The notes beneath the pieces were generated by a model. It worked only from the letters and a program-made list of their open reading frames with translations, ran no database searches and was not told the origin of the DNA. A stretch of 38,226 bases of DNA from Yinghuangia elevatio (GTDB lineage: Bacteria > Actinomycetota > Actinomycetes > Streptomycetales > Streptomycetaceae). The stretch spans positions 1 to 38,226 of the forward strand of contig NZ_JBEZFP010000092.1 of assembly GCF_040649515.1 (NCBI RefSeq). Direction: 5' to 3'. Made by a program: the position numbers and the translations under genes. Positions 33,227 through 38,226 of this stretch are shown one piece after another. Position 1 is the first letter of the stretch; the number at the start of each line of letters is the position of its first letter.

Positions 33227-34099
33227 TCAGGTCGTTCGGCCTTCGCCGGGCCCGCTGTCCGCGATCCCGAGCGCGGCGGCCAGGTGGGCGGTGACGGCGG
33301 TTTGGTGGTCGGTGAGGTAGAAGTGGCCGCCCGCGAAGGTGTGGAGCGCGAACGCGCCGCCGGTGTGGTCGCGCCACGCCGCGGCTTCGTCGACGGACAC
33401 CTTGGGGTCGGCGTCCCCGGTCAGCACGGTGATCGGGCAGCGCAGGGCCGGGCGCCCGGAGGGGTCGGGGGCGTAGCGGTAGGTCTCGACGGCCCGGTAG
33501 TCGGCACGGAGTGCGGGAATGACCATGCGCAGCAGTTCTTCGTCCTCCAGCACCGCGGAGTCGGTGCCGCTCAACGAGCGCAGTTCGGCGATCAGGGAGG
33601 CCTCGTCGTACGCGTGCACGCGCTCCTCGCGGTGCCGGTCGGGGGCACGGCGGCCCGAGACGACCAGGGCGGTCGGGTTCGCGACGCCCCGTGGGTCGGC
33701 TGCCAGGCGGCGGGCGACCTCGAAGGCCACGACGGCGCCCATGCTGTGGCCGAAGAGGACCAGCGGTACAGCACGTCGGCCTCCCGGTCCCGCTGTCGTG
33801 CCGATGCTGCGCACGATCGCCTCGGCGGAGAGGTCCGCAAGGCGTCGGATGTCCTCGATCGGGGGCTCGGTACGCCGCTCCTGCCGTCCCGGGTACTGCA
33901 CGCTCAGGACGTCGGCGCGGCCGCGCAGCGCTGCCGAGAGCGGGTACCAGAAGCTGGCGGACCCGCCGGCGTGGGGGAAGGCCGCCAGGCGCGGGAGTCC
34001 GGCGTCGTCGGTGGCGTGGAACCTGCGGATCCAGGCGGCCGGGTCGACGCCGGAGGCCGGGGGCCGTCCCGGGGCGGGCGGGGAGGTTGTCGCGGTCAC
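33227..34099 (-). CDS. type II thioesterase of the polyketide cluster
   Basis: A 290-residue alpha/beta hydrolase of the TEII (GrsT-like) family: AAFPHAGGSASFWYPL (about 39-54), SVQYPGRQER, nucleophile elbow GHSMG with Ser119, TGDADPKV and the catalytic His in GGHFYL near the end. TEII proteins remove wrong or stalled acyl groups from carrier proteins of assembly lines. The start is the GTG at 34099; the frame is open upstream, but AAAGGCGAG and homologue length favour this point. It is downstream of the PKS and the SnoaL-like pair on the same strand (115-nt gap), as expected for a cluster member. Confidence 0.92.
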   Translation of the reverse strand: MTATTSPPAPGRPPASGVDPAAWIRRFHATDDAGLPRLAAFPHAGGSASFWYPLSAALRGRADVLSVQYPGRQERRTEPPIEDIRRLADLSAEAIVRSIGTTAGPGGRRAVPLVLFGHSMGAVVAFEVARRLAADPRGVANPTALVVSGRRAPDRHREERVHAYDEASLIAELRSLSGTDSAVLEDEELLRMVIPALRADYRAVETYRYAPDPSGRPALRCPITVLTGDADPKVSVDEAAAWRDHTGGAFALHTFAGGHFYLTDHQTAVTAHLAAALGIADSGPGEGRTT

Positions 34100-34214
34100 G
34101 GGATGTCTCGCCTTTCCTGCGGGCAGATGTGTCGTCGGAGGGGCCGGTCGCCCGGCCCGGGGCCGCCGGGCACTGTGGGTGTCCCGGCGGCCCCGGCATT
34201 GCGTAGGTCGGTTG

Positions 34215-34691
34215 TCACTCCTCGGCCGGCACCGCAAGGCGGCCGGGCGTCGGTCGCCAGGGCTCCAGGAACTCGTCCGACAGCTTCACCGCGGTCAGGG
34301 GCGGGTTGCGGGGGACGGAGATCCGGTACGTGATCCGCCAGCCGTCGTCCGTGCGTTCGACTTCGTCGAAGTAGTCGCCCGCGTGGACCGTGCCGTCCAC
34401 GAGTGTGGCGATGTAGCGGCTGCGTACCCGTACCTTGTCGTCGTCGCCGACCAGGACGACCGAGTCGTGGGTCTGGTGGTCGGGGGTGTCCGGCCTGCGA
34501 CGCCGGGTGAACGCGGCCGCGGCGGCGAGGCCGGGGACGGAGTAGCCGGCGCCGATCGTGTTCTCCACCGTGACGTCCGTGCTGAAGGCCTCCCCCAGGG
34601 AGTCGATGTCGTCGTTGTCGAAGGTGTGCGCGAACTGGGCGAGCGCCTGGTGGATGCCGGCGATGTCGGCGGCGGTCAGCACCCGGGTCAT
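34215..34691 (-). CDS. SnoaL-like (NTF2-fold) protein, first of tandem pair
   Basis: A 158-residue single NTF2-like domain (TAADIAGIHQALAQFAHTFDNDDIDSLGEAF ... VRSRYIATLVDGTVHAGDYFDEVERTDDGWRITYR). The fold holds an internal pocket; family members include polyketide cyclases, polyether epoxide hydrolases, dehydratases and isomerases. The ATG overlaps the stop of the adjacent paralogue (ATGA). About a third of residues look shared with that paralogue. A tailoring or cyclisation role in the polyketide pathway is inferred from position only. Confidence 0.87.
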   Translation of the reverse strand: MTRVLTAADIAGIHQALAQFAHTFDNDDIDSLGEAFSTDVTVENTIGAGYSVPGLAAAAAFTRRRRPDTPDHQTHDSVVLVGDDDKVRVRSRYIATLVDGTVHAGDYFDEVERTDDGWRITYRISVPRNPPLTAVKLSDEFLEPWRPTPGRLAVPAEE

Positions 34692-35140
34692 CCGTCGAGC
34701 TCCTTGGTGAGCGGGAAGTCGACCGTGAAGGCGACCTGTCCCTCGGGGCGGGGCGTGCGCTGGATACTCCTGCGGTACCGGATCCGCCAGCCCTCCGGCG
34801 TCCTCTCGAAGATGTCCAGGAACTCCCCGCTGGTGAGCCTGCCGTCGGGCTTGACGCCGATGTAGCGGCTGCGCGTCTGCACGCGGCCTTGCCCGTCGAC
34901 CGCCACGGCGGTGTTCAGGGTGTGGTGGTCGGGTGCCGCGTCGCTCAGCCCCCGCGCGTACGCCGCGAACTCGGCGATGCCGCGGTAGGTCCGGTTCGGC
35001 CCCGGACCGGACTCGACGACCACGTCGTCGGTGAACACCAGGCCCAGTCCGTCGACGTCCCGGTTGTCGAAGACATGGGCGAAGAGGGCGAGGGTCTGGT
35101 GGATCGCGGCAAGGTCTGCCGGGGTCGGGTGGGTCGTCAA
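34688..35140 (-). CDS. SnoaL-like (NTF2-fold) protein, second of tandem pair
   Basis: A 150-residue NTF2-like protein paralogous to its neighbour: LAAIHQTLALFAHVFDNRDVDGLGLVF at the N-terminus and RSRYIGVKPDGRLTSGEFLDIFERTPEGWRIRYR near the end. Acidic and His residues in the pocket (DHHTLN) could act as acid/base groups. It starts 42 nt after the PKS stop, GAGGAG-like sequence (AGGAGTTCC) is upstream, and it is coupled to the next gene. Tandem pairs of this fold occur in polyether clusters (for example MonBI/MonBII), but I see no proof of epoxide chemistry here. Confidence 0.87.
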   Translation of the reverse strand: MTTHPTPADLAAIHQTLALFAHVFDNRDVDGLGLVFTDDVVVESGPGPNRTYRGIAEFAAYARGLSDAAPDHHTLNTAVAVDGQGRVQTRSRYIGVKPDGRLTSGEFLDIFERTPEGWRIRYRRSIQRTPRPEGQVAFTVDFPLTKELDG

Positions 35141-35182
35141 GACGGAACTCCTCGGTTGATGTGCGTCACTTGCTCGCGCCGG

Positions 35183-38100
35183 TCAGACGGGGGCGGGGGC
35201 CAGGGAGCCGACCCATGCGGCGATCGCCCGCGCGGTGTCCTGCGCGTGGTCCTCGAGAACGGTGAAGTGGTCTCCGGTGATCGGGACGAGGTCGTGGGCC
35301 ACCGGCCAGTACGCCCGCCAGTCCCAGCGGCCCTCGGGGTCGATCACGGTGCCCTTGATCGGCTGCTGCCCCTGCGCGGCCATCGTGGGCGTGGCGATGG
35401 GGCGCGGCTTCCAGTCGGCGAAGATCCGCTGGTACTGGCCCATCGTGCTGAGGTTGACGTCGTCCAGGTACATGTCGTACTGCGCGATGCGGTCCAACAT
35501 GCCGTCGATCATCGCGGGCAGCCACCAGTCCATGCCCGGCTGGAGCGCCGCGTCGATCGGGAAGGTGTCGATGAGTGCGAGCCCGACCGGGAGGACGCCG
35601 TCGGCTTCCAGCTGCCGGGTGACCTCCTGGGCGATGCAGCCGCCCATGGACCGTCCGACGACGACGAACGGGGCGTCCCCGACCACGGCCTTGACGCTGT
35701 CGACGTGCAGCCGGACGAGCGTTTCGGCGCTGTCGGGCAGCGACTCGCCCCTGCCGAACCCCGGTGTCTGGAGGACGAAGACGTCGCGCTCCCCTTGGAA
35801 CGCCTGCGCGAAGCGGGCGTATTCGTGGGGCCCGGACAGGGCGCTGACCGAGGGGAAGCAGACGATCTTCGGTCCCCCGTCGCCGGTGGCGAGGCGCAGG
35901 ACCTTCTTGGCGTGTGCCGCTCGCTCGTCCAGGGTGAAGAACGTGCGCAGTCCGGCCGCGGCCATGATGACCTCGGCGGACGTCATGTGCTTCTTCGCGC
36001 GGCACAGTTGGACGTAGAAGGATGCCAGCGCGGTCTGCGCCCGGGCCTCGGCATCCGTGGCACCGGCGCCGTCGGTGGCCGCCGTCCCGGGCTGTTCGGC
36101 GAACTCGGTGGGTTTTCCCGGAGCTTCCCCGAACTTCTCGGAGAGGAACCCGGCCAGGGCCCGCGGAGTCGGATGGGCGATCGTCAACGTCGCCGGCAAC
36201 CGGAGTCCGGTGGCGTCGGCGAGACGGTTGCGCAGTTCGACGCCGGTGAGCGAGTCGAGACCCACCTCGAGAAACGCCCTTTCGGGGTCGGTGACTTCGT
36301 GGGCCTCGGCCGCGGAGTAGCCGAGGATGACCGCAAGTTCGGTCCGCACCAGGCCGAGAAGCTCTTCTTCCCGCGCGAACTCGGTGAGCCCGGCGAGACG
36401 TTGCGCGAGAACCGCCGAGGAGGTGTCGGAGGTCTGGCGTGCCCGTCGCCGTTGCGGGGCCGGACGTACCGGTCGGGACGTGCTCGAGCCGCGGCTCCGA
36501 GCGCCCACGACGCGGAGGCGCGAAGCCGCTCCGCGGTCGGCGGGCACCGTGCGCGACACGAGCGAGCCCACGGTGAGCACCGGCGCGCCGGTCCCGTCCG
36601 CGGCCTCCAGGGACAACGCGTCAGGCCCCGTCGTGGTGACGCGTACCCGCAGCGCGTCGGCGCCCGAGGCGTGCAGGCGCACGCCGCTCCAGGCGTACGC
36701 GAGGCTGTTGCCCGGCTCCTCTCCCCGTGCGCGGGCCGCCTCCAAGGCGTCGACCACGGCGATGTGCAGCGCGGCGTCCAGGAGCGCGGGGTGGATGCCG
36801 AACCGCGCGGCGTCGTCGGTCTGGTCCGAAGGCAGCTCGACCTCGGCGAACAGGGCGGTGTCGGTACGCCACGCGGCACGCAGTCCCTGGAACGCCGGGC
36901 CGTAGTCGAGGCCGGCGTCCGCGAGCAGGTGGTAGGCGTCCTCGACCGGGATCGGTGTGCCGCCCGCCGGCGGCCAGTCCGCCGACACGGCGGACGGCAC
37001 GGCCCCGTTCTCCGCGGCGGATCCGGTCGGCGGCTCGGGAGCCAGGAATCCGCCGGCGTGGCGGGTCCACTCGGGAATCCCGTCGTCGTGCGACGTGGCG
37101 ACTCCTTCGACCGCCTCCTGGGCGGACGGTGCCTCCGCCCGGGACAACACGGCGAAGCGGCGTCGTCCGTCCTCGCTGGTCGCCCCGACCGCGACGCGCA
37201 GATGCACGCCTCCGTACTCGGGCAGCACCAGCGGTGATTCGATGACCAGTTCGTCGATCAGGCCGAGGCCGACCTGATCGGCGGCGAGGACGGCGAGTTC
37301 GAGGAACGCCGAGGCGGGCAGCAGCACGGTGCCGCGCACCGCGTGGTCCGCGAGCCACGGCTGCTCGCGCAGGGAGAGCCGCCCGGTGAGCAGGAGGTCG
37401 TCACCGTCGCCGACGTCGACCGAGGCCAGGGCCAACGGGTGGTCGACACTCCGCAATCCGAGTGCGGCGGCCGCGGCCGAGGTCGTCGTCTCCCGCCAGT
37501 AGCGGCGGCGCTGGAAGGCGTACGTCGGCAGGTCCACCAGGCGGGGCCGCCGAACGGCGGCGAAGGCCGGCGTCCAGTCGACGCGGACGCCGCGCACGAA
37601 GACCTCGGCCAGCGAGAGGTGGAACCTCCGCAGGCCGCCGTGGCCGCGCCGGAGGGTCCCGGAGACGACGCGGGACGCGGACGCGTGGCCGCGCTGCCCC
37701 GTCTCGGCGTCGAGCGTCTCCTCGATGGCCGACGTCAGCACGGCGTGCGGGCTGACCTCGACGAAGACGCCGTGCCCGGCGGCGGCCAGCGCCCGGACCG
37801 CGTCGCCGAACCGCACGGTCTCGCGCAGGTTGGTGGCCCAGTAGGCGGCATCCAGGGATGCGGTGTCGAGCCAATCGCCCGTGACGGTCGACCGGAACGG
37901 CACCTGGCCCGAAACCGGCGCGATGCCTGCCAGGTCCGCGACGATCCGCTCCCGGATCCGGTCCACCTGCGCGGAGTGGGATGCGTAGTCCACCGGGATC
38001 AAGCGGGCCCGGCCTCCCTCGTCCGTCACCGCAGTGACCAGTGCCGTCAGATCGCCCGACGGGCCGGAAACCACGGTCTGCCCCGGGCCGTTGACGGCCG

Positions 38101-38226
38101 CGACCGACACCCGCCCCTCGAACGCCGCGATGCGCTCCTGGACGCGGTCCTCGGGCTCCGCAACCGAGGCCATGCCGCCGCCCAGCCCGGACAGTTCCAG
38201 GATCGCCCGGCTGCGCAACGCCACCA
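35183..38226 (-). CDS. type I polyketide synthase, C-terminal part (AT-DH-ACP-TE), truncated by the window edge
   Basis: Residues are numbered from the first full codon at 38224; the N-terminus is missing. 1-245: the end of an acyltransferase domain, with YASHS (80-84), the signature of methylmalonyl-CoA choice, and YAFQRRRYW closing the post-AT linker. 258-560: dehydratase with HAVRGTVLLP (His294) and the second catalytic Asp483 in LLDAALH. 620-695: acyl carrier protein with GLDSL (Ser658). 785-1010: thioesterase with GRSMG (Ser859) and a late GDHF His. A 70-residue helical linker precedes the TE. No ketoreductase or enoylreductase fits in the 60 residues between DH and ACP. As it ends in TE, it is the last module of the line. 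The gene runs off the right edge. Confidence 0.95.
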   Translation of the reverse strand, partial: VALRSRAILELSGLGGGMASVAEPEDRVQERIAAFEGRVSVAAVNGPGQTVVSGPSGDLTALVTAVTDEGGRARLIPVDYASHSAQVDRIRERIVADLAGIAPVSGQVPFRSTVTGDWLDTASLDAAYWATNLRETVRFGDAVRALAAAGHGVFVEVSPHAVLTSAIEETLDAETGQRGHASASRVVSGTLRRGHGGLRRFHLSLAEVFVRGVRVDWTPAFAAVRRPRLVDLPTYAFQRRRYWRETTTSAAAAALGLRSVDHPLALASVDVGDGDDLLLTGRLSLREQPWLADHAVRGTVLLPASAFLELAVLAADQVGLGLIDELVIESPLVLPEYGGVHLRVAVGATSEDGRRRFAVLSRAEAPSAQEAVEGVATSHDDGIPEWTRHAGGFLAPEPPTGSAAENGAVPSAVSADWPPAGGTPIPVEDAYHLLADAGLDYGPAFQGLRAAWRTDTALFAEVELPSDQTDDAARFGIHPALLDAALHIAVVDALEAARARGEEPGNSLAYAWSGVRLHASGADALRVRVTTTGPDALSLEAADGTGAPVLTVGSLVSRTVPADRGAASRLRVVGARSRGSSTSRPVRPAPQRRRARQTSDTSSAVLAQRLAGLTEFAREEELLGLVRTELAVILGYSAAEAHEVTDPERAFLEVGLDSLTGVELRNRLADATGLRLPATLTIAHPTPRALAGFLSEKFGEAPGKPTEFAEQPGTAATDGAGATDAEARAQTALASFYVQLCRAKKHMTSAEVIMAAAGLRTFFTLDERAAHAKKVLRLATGDGGPKIVCFPSVSALSGPHEYARFAQAFQGERDVFVLQTPGFGRGESLPDSAETLVRLHVDSVKAVVGDAPFVVVGRSMGGCIAQEVTRQLEADGVLPVGLALIDTFPIDAALQPGMDWWLPAMIDGMLDRIAQYDMYLDDVNLSTMGQYQRIFADWKPRPIATPTMAAQGQQPIKGTVIDPEGRWDWRAYWPVAHDLVPITGDHFTVLEDHAQDTARAIAAWVGSLAPAPV

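Noticed and set aside
38162..38224. start of the PKS protein at the right edge
   Set aside because: The first residues (ALRSRAILE) are an internal acyltransferase motif; KS and the GHSxG part of AT are missing, so the gene continues outside the window.

Overview
The window is about 70% or more G+C, with dense ORFs on both strands, GTG starts, many 4-nt stop/start overlaps, an F420-type luciferase-like enzyme, an actinobacterial-type cytochrome bc1 subunit, SpoIIE/STAS/HATPase regulators and a modular type I polyketide synthase. This points to a streptomycete-like filamentous actinobacterium; the species cannot be named from the sequence. I saw no rRNA, tRNA, CRISPR array, transposase or phage gene.

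Layout. 1-1808: a DUF35 zinc-ribbon/OB protein and its thiolase partner. 1841-4527: an unusual alpha/beta-hydrolase fusion, divergent from a TetR gene across two copies of one palindrome. 4680-8150: a second hydrolase, then an MFS exporter coupled to an ECF sigma factor with a SnoaL-like tail. 8278-11279: a lone cytochrome b (QcrB) without QcrA or QcrC, and an AraC-type regulator. 11404-21321: a solute-uptake cassette made of an M55 D-aminopeptidase, an F420-type oxidoreductase, a complete Opp/Dpp-type ABC transporter, a C45 N-terminal-nucleophile acyltransferase/peptidase, and a divergent RpiR/SIS regulator.

21548-25587 is the most interesting part: five tightly packed genes encoding a PAS/GAF/SpoIIE-type phosphatase, a cobalamin-binding sensor with every landmark of the CarH photoreceptor except its DNA-binding domain, two STAS anti-anti-sigma proteins and an RsbW-like HATPase anti-sigma factor. 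I infer a partner-switching pathway in which B12 chemistry, possibly light, is the input and an unlinked sigma factor is the output.

25541-30223: a DinB/DUF664 protein, a lipoprotein of the branched-chain amino-acid binding family preceded by a translationally coupled 38-residue ORF, a small Cys-pair protein, and a luciferase-like oxidoreductase. 30332-38226: a leftward block with two NtaA/SnaA-type flavin monooxygenases, a type II thioesterase, two tandem SnoaL-like proteins, and the C-terminal end of a type I PKS (AT-DH-ACP-TE, no KR) that runs off the right edge. The right end is therefore the edge of a polyketide gene cluster; where it stops on the left is uncertain, because the monooxygenase pair could equally be a sulfur/nitrogen-scavenging operon.
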